Part shown: piece by piece, positions 7,661 through 16,216 of the stretch
How the letters are laid out: every line of letters starts with the position of its first letter
How positions within the stretch are numbered: position 1 is the first letter of the stretch
DNA from: Bacteroides fragilis
GTDB taxonomy: Bacteria > Bacillota > Clostridia > Lachnospirales > Lachnospiraceae
Assembly (NCBI GenBank): GCA_023664485.1
Contig: JAMPFK010000001.1
Span: 503,102-567,101 of the forward strand
Direction of reading: 5' to 3'
Length of the DNA: 64,000 nucleotides
Program-made: the position numbers and the translations under genes
Notes under the pieces: generated by a model
What the model was told of the DNA's origin: nothing
The model's database searches: none
The model's input: the letters and a program-made list of their open reading frames with translations, nothing else

Positions 7661-7915
7661 CTAAAAATAATACACCGGCATTTCATCCCCAAGCCCGAAG
7701 ATCTCATTCGCCTCGGCGTTGCGTTCGAGCATTCCGCTGCTCTTCTGGTAAACGATCTGCCCTAAAACCTCTTTTGACGGAGCCGCAATTACCTCCGCCG
7801 CTGCAACCGCTTCCACAGGCGTTTTTTCCACAGATGCCGTCTTTTTCTTCGGCGCTGCCTTCTTCGCGCCCGCCGCCTTCGCCGCTCTCTCCATACTTCC
7901 CTCACCTACTGCCAT
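7661..7915 (-). CDS. Small Ala/Lys-rich protein coupled to ParA
   Basis: An 84-residue protein not recognised as a known family. The first ~50 residues are low-complexity (Ala, Lys, Pro, Glu), likely disordered and basic (ERAAKAAGAKKAAPKKK). A more ordered C-terminus follows (LGQIVYQKSSGMLERNAEA, ending GDEMPVYYF). It begins 14 bp inside the parA stop region with AGAGGAGG well placed, so it is translationally coupled to parA. In ParA cargo-positioning systems the partner gene is typically small, partly disordered and immediately downstream; that role is inferred here from context only. Confidence 0.7.
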   Translation of the reverse strand: MAVGEGSMERAAKAAGAKKAAPKKKTASVEKTPVEAVAAAEVIAAPSKEVLGQIVYQKSSGMLERNAEANEIFGLGDEMPVYYF

Positions 7916-8699
7916 ATCCGATGACCTCCTCTGTCAGTTTTTTAAATTCCGACGCGCTCCGCGTGGATTTTTTATAGACCGCTACGGGCCTGGAAGCGTC
8001 CTGGGCCCATTCGATTGCGGAATCTACATGGATAAAAGTATCGAAAACATGAATTTCCCGATAACCTTCCAGAATCTCCCTCGCCTGTCGGTAATAGTTT
8101 TTGCGCTCGTCCACCTTTGTAATCAAAACGCCCATGATTTTTGCATCCGTCACATCCTGAATCCGGTTCAGGAAGTCGAACATGTTCGCCAGCCCGAAAA
8201 AGCCCCAGGGCGACGCCTCCACCGGTACGATTACAAAATCAGATGCGCACAGGATGTTGACGACCCATGTCCCGAGCGTCGGCGGCGCATCGATCAGAAT
8301 ATAGTCATATGATTTTTCTGCCTTGACGGTCTGCAGACATTTTTTCAGAATAAACTCTCTCTGCATCATGGTAAAAAGTTCGTACTCGACCTGGCTCATC
8401 AGTGTCGAGGAAGGTATCAGATCCAGATTTTTATAATCGGTGGATACGATATACTCTTTTAAATCTCTCCCGTTCTGAATGGCATCATAGAGATTTTTTC
8501 CGCTTTCCGCCATGCCGAGCACTTTGTTTTCATCAAAAAAAGACAGAGACAAATTGAGCTGCATATCGCCGTCGATGAGCAGGACTTTCTTCCCGGCCGC
8601 TGAAAGCCCGTAGCCCAGATTGGCACAGGAAGTCGATTTGCCGCTCCCGCCTTTATTATTCGTAAAGCATATCGTTTTCGTACCCCGGTCAATGTCCAT
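7902..8699 (-). CDS. parA: ParA/MinD-family ATPase (orphan, no ParB)
   Basis: A 265-residue ParA-type ATPase. The deviant Walker A KGGSGKST (residues 16-23) includes the signature lysine; Walker A' is DGDMQLNLS and Walker B is ILIDAPPTLG. Such ATPases form dynamic gradients on the nucleoid to position plasmids, chemoreceptor arrays or microcompartments. I prefer the ATG at 8699 because GGGAGA is six bases upstream; the ATG at 8705 would leave only one base. It starts 20 bp after the stop of the rhamnulokinase-type gene, so it is very likely transcribed with the sugar operon. No parB or parS-like array is visible in the window. Confidence 0.9.
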   Translation of the reverse strand: MDIDRGTKTICFTNNKGGSGKSTSCANLGYGLSAAGKKVLLIDGDMQLNLSLSFFDENKVLGMAESGKNLYDAIQNGRDLKEYIVSTDYKNLDLIPSSTLMSQVEYELFTMMQREFILKKCLQTVKAEKSYDYILIDAPPTLGTWVVNILCASDFVIVPVEASPWGFFGLANMFDFLNRIQDVTDAKIMGVLITKVDERKNYYRQAREILEGYREIHVFDTFIHVDSAIEWAQDASRPVAVYKKSTRSASEFKKLTEEVIGYGSR

Positions 8700-8719
8700 G
8701 CCCATTCTCCCAAAACCTG

Positions 8720-10117
8720 TTAGTTATATACCCTGATTTCAAAAGAGTCCGCCACGCATGCTCTTGCCTGCTCCAGATCCGCAAACTCTCCGCTCTGGAT
8801 CATCTGTGTCAGAATATTCCCGATTGCCGTAGCTTCTCCCGGACCCGCGTATACCGGAACGCCCGTGTATTTTGCGGTCAGCTCGTTCAGATATACGGCA
8901 TTGGAACCGCCGCCGATAATATGGATCCTGTTGTACTTCACGCCGGTCAGTTTCTCGATTTCCTGCAATTTTTCCATATAACATCTGGCAAGGCTGTTAT
9001 ATACGACCGACGCCAGCTCCGGCAATGTCTCCGGTACGGTCTGGGATGTTTCCCGGCAGTAATCCTGAATAGCCGCAACCATATCGTCGGGAGATAAAAA
9101 TCTGTCGTCCTGGCAGTCCACCAGCGAATCGATCTTTTCTCTGGAAGCCTGTTCGCACAGCTCGCCATAGGACATTTCCGGCGCCAGCTTATTCCGTACC
9201 GACTGTATCATCCATAAGCCCATAATATTGGCAAGATAAGTAATTTTCCCCTGATAGCCGCCTTCATTCGTGAAATTCGCTTCCTTGCTCTTCATGGAGC
9301 AGTCCGCGTCATCTCTTTCCACGCCCATCAAAGACCAGGTGCCGGAGCTGATATAGCATACGTTCTCATCATTGGAAGGAACTGCCATGACCGCGGACGC
9401 CGTATCGTGCGTCGGAGGCAGAACGACCTGACAATCGTATCCGACCATTTCTTTGACTTCATCGGTCAATGTTCCGATTACCGCTCCCGGCATGTACATT
9501 TTCCGGAACATCTCTTTATTGAATCCAAGCATTTCTATCAATTCGTAATCCCAGTCTTTGGAGGATGGGTCAACGAGCTGTCCCGTCGTCGCTTCCGAAT
9601 ATTCCTGCACCTTGCTGCCGCAGAGCTTATAGTGGAAATAATCGGGAATCATCAGCATCGCCGCGGCCTTTTCCATATATTCGGGATGCTGCTTTTTGAC
9701 CGCCATCAACTGATAAACCGTATTAAAAATCGCTTTCTGGATACCCGTTCTCGCATACAGGTCATCTTCTTTGATAATTTTATAAACTTCCTCGTCCATG
9801 CCGTCCGTCCGGTGGTCTCTGTAACCCACTGCCTGACCGAGCATCTTATCGTCTTTATCTAAAAGCACAAAATCCACGCCCCAGGTATCGATTCCCACGC
9901 TTTCCGGGATTTTGCCGATTTCGCGGCATTTTTTCATGCCCTCGATGATTTCTTTAAACAATCTGTCCACATCCCAGCAAAGCGTTCCGTCTATATCGTC
10001 CATGCCGTTCCAGAAGCGGTGCACTTCCTCCAGCACTATTTTCCCATTCTCCAAACTGCCCAGTATATGCCTCCCGCTGGACGCCCCAATGTCAACTGCC
10101 AAAAAATACTTTCCCAT
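8720..10117 (-). CDS. rhaB: FGGY kinase, rhamnulokinase/fuculokinase type
   Basis: A 465-residue FGGY-family sugar kinase closest in pattern to RhaB: it opens with YFLAVDIGASSGRHILGSLE, then WDVDRLFKEIIEGMKK, GIDTWGVDFVLLD, PPTHDTASAV and IHIIGGGSNAVYLNELTA. It would phosphorylate the C1 hydroxyl of L-fuculose or L-rhamnulose. With L-fucose isomerase (24106-25908), a FucU mutarotase and a FucA-type aldolase in the same window, L-fuculose is the likelier substrate. The start ATG at 10117 follows AAAGGAGC; a longer open frame to 10264 overlaps the neighbour and has no site. Confidence 0.87.
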   Translation of the reverse strand: MGKYFLAVDIGASSGRHILGSLENGKIVLEEVHRFWNGMDDIDGTLCWDVDRLFKEIIEGMKKCREIGKIPESVGIDTWGVDFVLLDKDDKMLGQAVGYRDHRTDGMDEEVYKIIKEDDLYARTGIQKAIFNTVYQLMAVKKQHPEYMEKAAAMLMIPDYFHYKLCGSKVQEYSEATTGQLVDPSSKDWDYELIEMLGFNKEMFRKMYMPGAVIGTLTDEVKEMVGYDCQVVLPPTHDTASAVMAVPSNDENVCYISSGTWSLMGVERDDADCSMKSKEANFTNEGGYQGKITYLANIMGLWMIQSVRNKLAPEMSYGELCEQASREKIDSLVDCQDDRFLSPDDMVAAIQDYCRETSQTVPETLPELASVVYNSLARCYMEKLQEIEKLTGVKYNRIHIIGGGSNAVYLNELTAKYTGVPVYAGPGEATAIGNILTQMIQSGEFADLEQARACVADSFEIRVYN

Positions 10118-10148
10118 AATGATACCTGCTCCTTTCGTTTTCTGCTCT

Positions 10149-10586
10149 TTAAAAGATGCCAAATATTTTTTCCCTGAATGCCCCATATATCTTATCGTAA
10201 TCGGCGTATTGGATCCTGCTGTCCTTAAATTTTGCTCCCCACTTATCCCGGATGCCTGCCGCAATTATATCATTCGTTTCGCTCTCCTCCAATAAAATGG
10301 CCGGAAAAACATAGTAAATCATGAAAAAGTTCATATCGATCTGCGTACGCGGTCTGATTTTGCCCTTGACAGAAAACTTTTCCCTGACCGCATCCGTAAA
10401 GACATCCGCTATTTCCTCTGCCGCCGCCTCTTTGTCCTCTTTCCGCTCCACATACTGTATCATCTCCCGGAAAAAATGCCCGTTTTTTTCACGGAACGCT
10501 TCCATATTTTTCTCATAAGACGCCTTTTTCAGTTTCTTCATCATATCGAGCATTCCATCGAACATGCTCTCCACATTTTCCAACAT
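10149..10586 (-). CDS. Conserved hypothetical protein (helical, 145 aa)
   Basis: An uncharacterised family seen in Firmicutes, without an assigned function that I can name. The sequence is mainly alpha-helical, with KKLKKASYEKNMEAFREKNG near the start, a conserved-looking core DMNFFMIYYVFPAILLE and the C-terminal motif YDKIYGAFREKIFGIF. I chose ATG 10586 because GGAGG precedes it by eight bases; the open frame to 10748 runs through a perfect hairpin repeat and is probably non-coding. It lies between fucU and the kinase gene in the same direction. Confidence 0.65.
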   Translation of the reverse strand: MLENVESMFDGMLDMMKKLKKASYEKNMEAFREKNGHFFREMIQYVERKEDKEAAAEEIADVFTDAVREKFSVKGKIRPRTQIDMNFFMIYYVFPAILLEESETNDIIAAGIRDKWGAKFKDSRIQYADYDKIYGAFREKIFGIF

Positions 10587-10694
10587 ACATACAACCTCCG
10601 CCGCCGCCGCCAACATCCCGCCCTTTGGAATTTCATGGCAGGATTGCCCGACAGGCGATTCTGTCGGACGAGAAAGATCCTCTCTGTAAACCGT

Positions 10695-10743
10695 AGAAGT
10701 TCTTGACGTTTCGCCTTCCGGCGAAACGTCTCCGTAACTTCTT
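10695..10743 (-). repeat. Perfect intergenic hairpin between fucU and the hypothetical gene
   Basis: GACGTTTCGCC and GGCGAAACGTC form an 11-bp perfect stem (10705-10730), nested in an outer AGAAGTT/AACTTCT stem. A second small stem (CGACAG...CTGTCG) lies at 10650-10668. There is no T-run, so it is more likely an RNA-processing or stability element, or a mobile palindrome, than a terminator. Confidence 0.6.
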
Positions 10744-10777
10744 CTCATCCTATTCTATCATTTACCAATACCGCCGG

Positions 10778-11218
10778 TCAATCCGTTACAACACCTTTTT
10801 GCAGCATGACATTGGCATAGAGCGCCGACTCGCCCGTCGCGATGATCGCATAGGCGGTCTTTGCTTCTTCGTAAAATGCAAAGCGTTCGATATTGCCTAC
10901 CGCCTTATCGCCGCGCCCGTCATATCTTCCGATGATTTCCCTGTATGTATCCCAGATCGGCGTCTCCACGTCATCGCCCGGCATCACTTCCATCAGGTTC
11001 ACGGGATGCTCCACATAAGTATCTAACGGGAACACTTTCAGAATCGCGTCCAGGAGTTCGGGAACGCCGTGTCCGTCGCAACGGATCACAATCGCATTTT
11101 TACCCATGGATTCCGCCGGAAAATTACCGTCGGAAATGACCAGCCTGTCGCTGTGCCCCATTTCAGCCAGAACTTTTAAAAGCTCCGGGGAAAGAATTTT
11201 CGGAATACCTTTTAACAT
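10778..11218 (-). CDS. fucU: L-fucose mutarotase (RbsD/FucU family)
   Basis: Interconverts alpha and beta anomers of L-fucose, feeding the isomerase. At 146 residues it matches the family length (~140). The opening MLKGIPKILSPELLKVLAEMGHSDRLVISDGNFPAES carries the catalytic-region His and Asp (GHSDRLVISDGNFP); VNLMEVMPGDDVETPIWDTY and the C-terminal EAKTAYAIIATGE are also typical of FucU rather than RbsD. AAAGGAGGG precedes the ATG. It follows the ABC importer genes after an intrinsic terminator, so its expression may depend on read-through. Confidence 0.93.
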   Translation of the reverse strand: MLKGIPKILSPELLKVLAEMGHSDRLVISDGNFPAESMGKNAIVIRCDGHGVPELLDAILKVFPLDTYVEHPVNLMEVMPGDDVETPIWDTYREIIGRYDGRGDKAVGNIERFAFYEEAKTAYAIIATGESALYANVMLQKGVVTD

Positions 11219-11278
11219 TGCTGAAACCCTCCTTTTTATGTTCAGGAAATTTTTAAAGAAAAATTTTGATGATCATGG

Positions 11279-11310
11279 AAAAGGGAACAGGGCTATAATC
11301 CCTGTTCCCC
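11279..11310 (-). terminator. Intrinsic terminator after the ABC substrate-binding gene
   Basis: GGGAACAGGG and CCCTGTTCCC form a perfect 10-bp stem with a 7-nt loop, followed on the minus strand by TTTT. It separates the ABC importer genes from fucU. Confidence 0.8.
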
Positions 11311-11346
11311 GTTTTTAAATACCTGTTTAAACTCTTTCCTCAACTC

Positions 11347-11426
11347 GCGAACTTTGGGGCTGCAAGCCCAATATTCGCAAGACCAACCGGTTTGTCTGTA
11401 AAAAATAAGCTATCAGGCTTATTTTT
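11347..11426 (-). repeat. Cluster of three adjacent perfect hairpins
   Basis: Directly after the substrate-binding protein stop are GCGAA-TTGGGGCT/AAGCCCAA-TTCGC (11347-11378), GACNAACCGGTTNGTC (11381-11396) and AAAAATAAGC/GCTTATTTTT (11401-11426). Similar stems occur at 26056, 27595, 27709 and 36640-36700. Confidence 0.6.
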
Positions 11427-11430
11427 CAAT

Positions 11431-12624
11431 CTAGTCATAAAGGTTAGGAGCGATAGAGCTGTCGTCCATATTGGTAGAATCATACCAGTAACCCTGTGTC
11501 GGAACATCCGCTACGGATTCGCCGTTCGCAATCTTGGTAAGAACTTCTACAGTCGTCTGGCCCATTGCCAGAGGAGACTGCGTAACCGCACCAAACATCT
11601 TGCCGCTTGTGATAGCGCCCTTGATTACGGAACCAGCGTCGAAACCTGCCGCTAAAATAGATGTCGCAGGATCTGTGCCGAGTACGTCAAGATTCTCATT
11701 TGCTGTCAGGATACCTTCTGCTGCAACCTGATTGGAACCGAACATACCGATCGTATCTGCTTTATTCAGGATAACGGATGCTTCTGTTGCACACAACTCA
11801 ACAGTTGTCTGTGCCGGTACTGCAACCTCGATGATAATATCTGCGCTCGCTTCATCGCCTTTATCAGAGCAGTTGTTTACATAATATTCATTACCGATAA
11901 CTGCTACGGTCTTGCCGTCTGCGGTAGCCAGTTCAATGAACTTATCGATGAAACCAAGGCCGCGGCTCGTAATAGATTCAGAAGTAGCTTCCTGATTTAC
12001 TTCGCCGATTCTTACCGGTGCGCCTGCGCTTGCGATCTTATCCTGCAATGCAGGATAAAGGTTCTCAGCTGCCGTTGCGCCTGCCGCATAGTTATCTGTC
12101 GCGATGGTCGCATATACGGAACCTGCCGGAGCGTTCGGGATACCGGAGTCAAAACATACTACCGGAATACCTTTGTCCATTGCCGTCTGTAAAGCGTCCA
12201 GACAAGCTTCCTGGTCACAAGCCGCAAGGCCGATGCCGTTCGGCGCATTGTTGATCGCATTGTTCAGCATGTTGACCTGATCCGCGATATCGCTTTCCGC
12301 GTTAGGGCCTGTGCAGCTTACCTTTACGCCCAGCTCTTCCGCCTTCTGATTTACACCCGTTACGGCTGCCTGCCAGTAAGATGACTGGTAGCTCTTAACG
12401 ATGATTTCAAACGTGTAATCTCCGCCTGCTGCGTCTGTTGATGTGTCCGCTGCTGTGTCTGTCGATGCCGCCGATGAATCCGAAGACGCAGCGGTATCGG
12501 TCGATGCTGCCGATGAATCCGCCGTTGAGGATGATGCCGGCGCCGAACCGGAATCACCGCAGCCAACAAGCAGCGCAGCTGCTAAGCTTACGCTCATCAA
12601 TGTTGCTAATACTTTCTTTTTCAT
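11431..12624 (-). CDS. Sugar ABC transporter substrate-binding lipoprotein (RbsB-like)
   Basis: The extracellular binding protein of a ribose-type ABC importer, 397 residues. The signal peptide ends in the lipobox LLVGC (Cys22), so it is lipid-anchored. Residues ~25-70 form a Ser/Thr/Asp/Ala-rich linker with tandem SSAASTDTAA-type repeats that tethers the domain. The periplasmic-binding fold follows (YTFEIIVKSYQSSYWQAAV, then NAPNGIGLAACDQEACLDAL). The ligand cannot be read from sequence; neighbours suggest L-fucose or a related hexose or polyol. AAAGGAGG precedes the ATG. It is the last gene of the importer set. Confidence 0.9.
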   Translation of the reverse strand: MKKKVLATLMSVSLAAALLVGCGDSGSAPASSSTADSSAASTDTAASSDSSAASTDTAADTSTDAAGGDYTFEIIVKSYQSSYWQAAVTGVNQKAEELGVKVSCTGPNAESDIADQVNMLNNAINNAPNGIGLAACDQEACLDALQTAMDKGIPVVCFDSGIPNAPAGSVYATIATDNYAAGATAAENLYPALQDKIASAGAPVRIGEVNQEATSESITSRGLGFIDKFIELATADGKTVAVIGNEYYVNNCSDKGDEASADIIIEVAVPAQTTVELCATEASVILNKADTIGMFGSNQVAAEGILTANENLDVLGTDPATSILAAGFDAGSVIKGAITSGKMFGAVTQSPLAMGQTTVEVLTKIANGESVADVPTQGYWYDSTNMDDSSIAPNLYD

Positions 12625-12688
12625 TTTTTGTCCTCCTTTTGGATAATAAAATCTATATGTAACCGCATCGCGGTTTCATATCATCAGT

Positions 12689-13681
12689 TCAGCTTTGTTC
12701 CTTTTTCTTCTTCATGATATCGATCAGGACCGCCCCGATCAGCACGAGACCCGTAATGATCTGCTGCCAGTTCGCCTGTAAACCGATATAAGGGAGCCCG
12801 GTCTTTAACAGACAAATGACAAATACACCGATCAGAGAGCCTTCCACGCTGCCGACACCGCCGCTTGCGGATACGCCGCCGATAATCGCGCCGCCGATCG
12901 CTTCCAGCTCAAAACCTGCGCCCGTACCCGGCTGTACCGTGGAGAATACCGCGGAATAAGCGATCGCCGCAAGCCCTGCGAAAAAACCGGAAATCACATA
13001 TGCCATAATGTGATAGAACTTTACATTGATACCGGAAAGAATCGTCGCTTCCTTGTTGCTTCCGATTGCTATCGTATAACGTCCGATCTTCGTATGATTC
13101 AACACGAACGCCATCAGCACGACCAAAAGCACTACCCAGAGGAACCCAAGCGGAATCTTCGTCCCGTTCACCGTGATCTTGAAGATATTCCGAAACCAGC
13201 TTCCCGGCGTTCCGCTCGTCGGCCATGAAATACCGAAGCCCTTTGAAAAAATGGAACCGAGTCCGCGGGTAATCATACAGGTACACAATGTCGCCAGAAA
13301 CGGCGGCAGATTCATAATGGCAACGAGTACGCCGTTCAACAGGCCGATCGCGATACTGAGCAGAAGGGAGACCGCCATGCCTGCTGCCACAGGCCAGCCC
13401 TTCTGTACGATCAGGAAGCCGCCCGTTAAGGAATAGCAGATCAGCCCCGTCCCGATAGAAAGGTCAACGCCTCCCGTAATCAGCGGGAAGGTAACGCCGA
13501 TCGCCATCAGCGCTATATAGTAGGAATAGTCCAGAATACTCATAAAAGTCGTATATTTTCTGAAATCAGGACTGACCGCACTGAAAAAGATGATCAATCC
13601 GATAACTACCAGCAGTACGATGAATTTCTGACCGCCAAGTTTGGAAATTACCGATTTATTCGACGCATTACTTTTGCTCAT
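12689..13681 (-). CDS. Sugar ABC transporter permease (RbsC-like), second
   Basis: An inner-membrane permease, 330 residues with about ten hydrophobic segments. RbsC-type motifs are visible: FPLITGGVDLSIGTGL, and near the C-terminus the EAIGGAIIGGVSASGG coupling region. It starts 12 bp after the ATPase stop with GGAGGAGG. A second permease of the same class (15228-16199) lies on the other side of the ATPase, so the importer probably uses a heterodimeric membrane channel. Confidence 0.92.
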   Translation of the reverse strand: MSKSNASNKSVISKLGGQKFIVLLVVIGLIIFFSAVSPDFRKYTTFMSILDYSYYIALMAIGVTFPLITGGVDLSIGTGLICYSLTGGFLIVQKGWPVAAGMAVSLLLSIAIGLLNGVLVAIMNLPPFLATLCTCMITRGLGSIFSKGFGISWPTSGTPGSWFRNIFKITVNGTKIPLGFLWVVLLVVLMAFVLNHTKIGRYTIAIGSNKEATILSGINVKFYHIMAYVISGFFAGLAAIAYSAVFSTVQPGTGAGFELEAIGGAIIGGVSASGGVGSVEGSLIGVFVICLLKTGLPYIGLQANWQQIITGLVLIGAVLIDIMKKKKEQS

Positions 13682-13693
13682 GTTCTCCTCCTC

Positions 13694-15190
13694 CTAACTT
13701 ATCTCTCGTGTCGCCATATTCATGATCGCTTCCTGTGAAGCTTCTTCAATGTTCACTTCACCGGTCTTTCTGCCTTCACACATAATGACGATACGGTCGC
13801 TCATTCTCAATATCTCAGTCATTTCAGAAGAAATCATGATAATCGATTTGCCCTCTTCCGCCAGCTTGTTCATCAGCTTATAAATCTCGTTTTTCGCGCC
13901 GACGTCAATACCTCTTGTCGGTTCGTCGAAAATCAGGATATCGCAGTCCCTTACGAGCCATTTCGCGATAACGACTTTCTGCTGATTACCGCCGGAAAGA
14001 TTCACGACGAGCTGGTCTACGCTCGGCGTTTTCGTCGCCAGAGATTTTACATATTCCTCCGTGATCTTTTTCTCTTTCTTCTTATCGATGAACAGGCCCT
14101 TCATATATTTTTCAAGAGTCGCCATCGTGGAGTTCTCCGCAACGGTCTTCTGTACGACGATACCATAACGCTTCCTGTCCTCCGACAGATAGCCGATACC
14201 GCATTTTACCGCATCCTCCGGAGAGTTTATCGTTACCTTCTTACCATTGACATAAATATCGCCGCTTTCCTTGGGGTCGGCTCCGAAAATCGCTCTTGCA
14301 GTCTCGGTACGGCCCGCGCCCATCAATCCTGAAAAGCCCAATATTTCACCCTTACGGAGCTCAAAACTGACATCCTGGACCATTTTGCCCGCATTCAGAT
14401 GTTCCACCTTCAGGACGACCGGCGCATCGGGCGCCACCATGCTGTGCTCCTTGGGATCCTCATAAATGACACGGCCTACCATCATGTTGATGATATCGTC
14501 CTTCGTACAGTCCTCTGTAATCAGCGTCCCTACATAAGTACCGTCTCTCATGACCGTTACCCTGTCGGTAATCACCTTAATTTCATCCATACGGTGAGAT
14601 ATGTACACGATGCCGAGCTGCTGCTTGCGCAAATCCCTGATAATCTTGAAAAGCTCTTCGATTTCCGCTTCCGTCAAAGCCGCGGAGGGCTCGTCAAAAA
14701 TAATGACCTTCGCTTCATGGGAAATCGCTTTTGCAATTTCACACATCTGCTGCTTGCCGACTGTCAGATTGCTCATCGTCTCCGACGGATCGATATCGAT
14801 ATTCAGTCTGTCAAAAAGCTTTTTCGCCTCCTCGTTCATCTTCTTATCGTCGATGGAGATTCCTTTTTTGAACTCTCTGCCGATAAAAATATTCTGCGCT
14901 ACCGTCAGATGGCCGAGCATGTTAAGCTCCTGATGCACGATGACGATACCGGCATCCTGCGCTTCTCTCGTATTATGGAACTCTACCTCTTTCCCCTCAT
15001 AGGTAATCGTTCCCGAATCTTTTTTATAAATACCCGTCAGCACCTTCATCAAAGTGGATTTTCCGGCGCCGTTCTCTCCCATCAGGGCGTGTACTTCACC
15101 TTTTTTCACTTCAAAACTTACATGATCCAAAGCATGAACGCCCGGAAAAGATTTATCAATTTCCTTCATCGTTAAGATTACTTCGCCCAT
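13694..15190 (-). CDS. Sugar ABC transporter ATPase (RbsA-like, two ATPase domains)
   Basis: A 498-residue dual ATPase powering the importer. Domain 1 has Walker A GENGAGKST (residues ~38-46), signature LTVGKQQM and Walker B VIIFDEPSAAL. Domain 2 (from ~residue 250) has a degenerate Walker A GLMGAGRTE, signature LSGGNQQK and Walker B ILIFDEPTRGID, as is usual for RbsA/MglA proteins where one site is weakened. It lies between the two permease genes. Confidence 0.94.
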   Translation of the reverse strand: MGEVILTMKEIDKSFPGVHALDHVSFEVKKGEVHALMGENGAGKSTLMKVLTGIYKKDSGTITYEGKEVEFHNTREAQDAGIVIVHQELNMLGHLTVAQNIFIGREFKKGISIDDKKMNEEAKKLFDRLNIDIDPSETMSNLTVGKQQMCEIAKAISHEAKVIIFDEPSAALTEAEIEELFKIIRDLRKQQLGIVYISHRMDEIKVITDRVTVMRDGTYVGTLITEDCTKDDIINMMVGRVIYEDPKEHSMVAPDAPVVLKVEHLNAGKMVQDVSFELRKGEILGFSGLMGAGRTETARAIFGADPKESGDIYVNGKKVTINSPEDAVKCGIGYLSEDRKRYGIVVQKTVAENSTMATLEKYMKGLFIDKKKEKKITEEYVKSLATKTPSVDQLVVNLSGGNQQKVVIAKWLVRDCDILIFDEPTRGIDVGAKNEIYKLMNKLAEEGKSIIMISSEMTEILRMSDRIVIMCEGRKTGEVNIEEASQEAIMNMATREIS

Positions 15191-15227
15191 ATTCTTACCT
15201 TCACCTTTCTACCCGCCGGCCTTTACG

Positions 15228-16199
15228 TTAATTTTTCCTGCGTCTTGCAACAACGTCCGCATATACTGCCACAATAACAATGACGCCTGTTATAATAAGC
15301 TGATAGTCCTTCGTAAAGTGAAGCGCCAGAATACCTTCCTGCAAAAGAGCGATAATAAATACGCCGATTACCGTACCGCCGATGGACGCAAGGCCGCCCG
15401 CCATGGAAGTACCGCCCATAACGCACCCGGCGATCGCTTCATTGTTGTACTGGTCGCCGTATCCGGGCTGAACCGTCGTGTACGCCGCTACGAAGAAGAT
15501 TGCCGCAATTCCTACAAGAATACCGCAGATAACATATGCCAGCATTTCCCACTTCCTGATATTAACGCCGGAAAGCCTTACCGCCTCCTTGTTGCTGCCG
15601 AGGCTCAATATGTAACGTCCCGCTTTGGTCTTATTCAGAATGATCGAACAAATGACTGCGAACGCAAGGAAAATCACGAGACCCACGGGGAAATTCCCCA
15701 CCTTGACCAGGTTCCTGAACCATCCCTGTTCCGTCGTTCCCTGCGGCCAGCTTACCGACTGCGTCTTTGTAAAAACGGAAGCGACGCCTTTGGCAATATT
15801 CATGCTCGCCATCGAAACGATGAACGGCGGTACGGACCAGTACGCTACGAGATATCCGTTAAAAATACCGAACAACATGCCGACCAGTATGCTGATAACA
15901 AGGCTCAGGGCCACCGGCACACCGTACGACGTCAGGCAGTAGCCTGAAATCAGCGCCGCGCAGAACATGACCGGCCCGATAGAGAAGTCGATGCCTCCCG
16001 TAGCGATTACAAAGGTTACGCCAAGTGATAAAAATCCCAGGAAATAAGCATAATTGAGCGCGCTCAGAATTCTCGGAAGCCCTGCAAAATTATCGCTTAA
16101 TATCGTAAAAAGCAGATACATCAGCAGGAGCACGCAGCATAAGATGATCCTGTTAAATCCCAGTTTCTTCACAATTGGATTCTGTTTGATTTTTTCCAA
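15228..16199 (-). CDS. Sugar ABC transporter permease (RbsC-like), first
   Basis: A 323-residue membrane permease with the RbsC motifs VTFVIATGGIDFSIGPV and NEAIAGCVMGGTSMAGG. I place the start at a TTG (16199), seven bases after GGAGG, giving EKIKQNPIVKKLGFNRIIL after the initiator. The longer open frame to 16241 overlaps the aldolase gene and lacks a site. It follows the GatY-type aldolase by 17 bp, tying transport to catabolism in one transcript. Confidence 0.9.
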   Translation of the reverse strand: MEKIKQNPIVKKLGFNRIILCCVLLLMYLLFTILSDNFAGLPRILSALNYAYFLGFLSLGVTFVIATGGIDFSIGPVMFCAALISGYCLTSYGVPVALSLVISILVGMLFGIFNGYLVAYWSVPPFIVSMASMNIAKGVASVFTKTQSVSWPQGTTEQGWFRNLVKVGNFPVGLVIFLAFAVICSIILNKTKAGRYILSLGSNKEAVRLSGVNIRKWEMLAYVICGILVGIAAIFFVAAYTTVQPGYGDQYNNEAIAGCVMGGTSMAGGLASIGGTVIGVFIIALLQEGILALHFTKDYQLIITGVIVIVAVYADVVARRRKN

Positions 16200-16216
16200 T
16201 TTTCTTCCTCCCAACT

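Noticed and set aside
14399..15175. 258-residue plus-strand frame
   Set aside because: Shadow of the RbsA-like ATPase gene on the other strand; no similarity to known proteins and no ribosome binding site.
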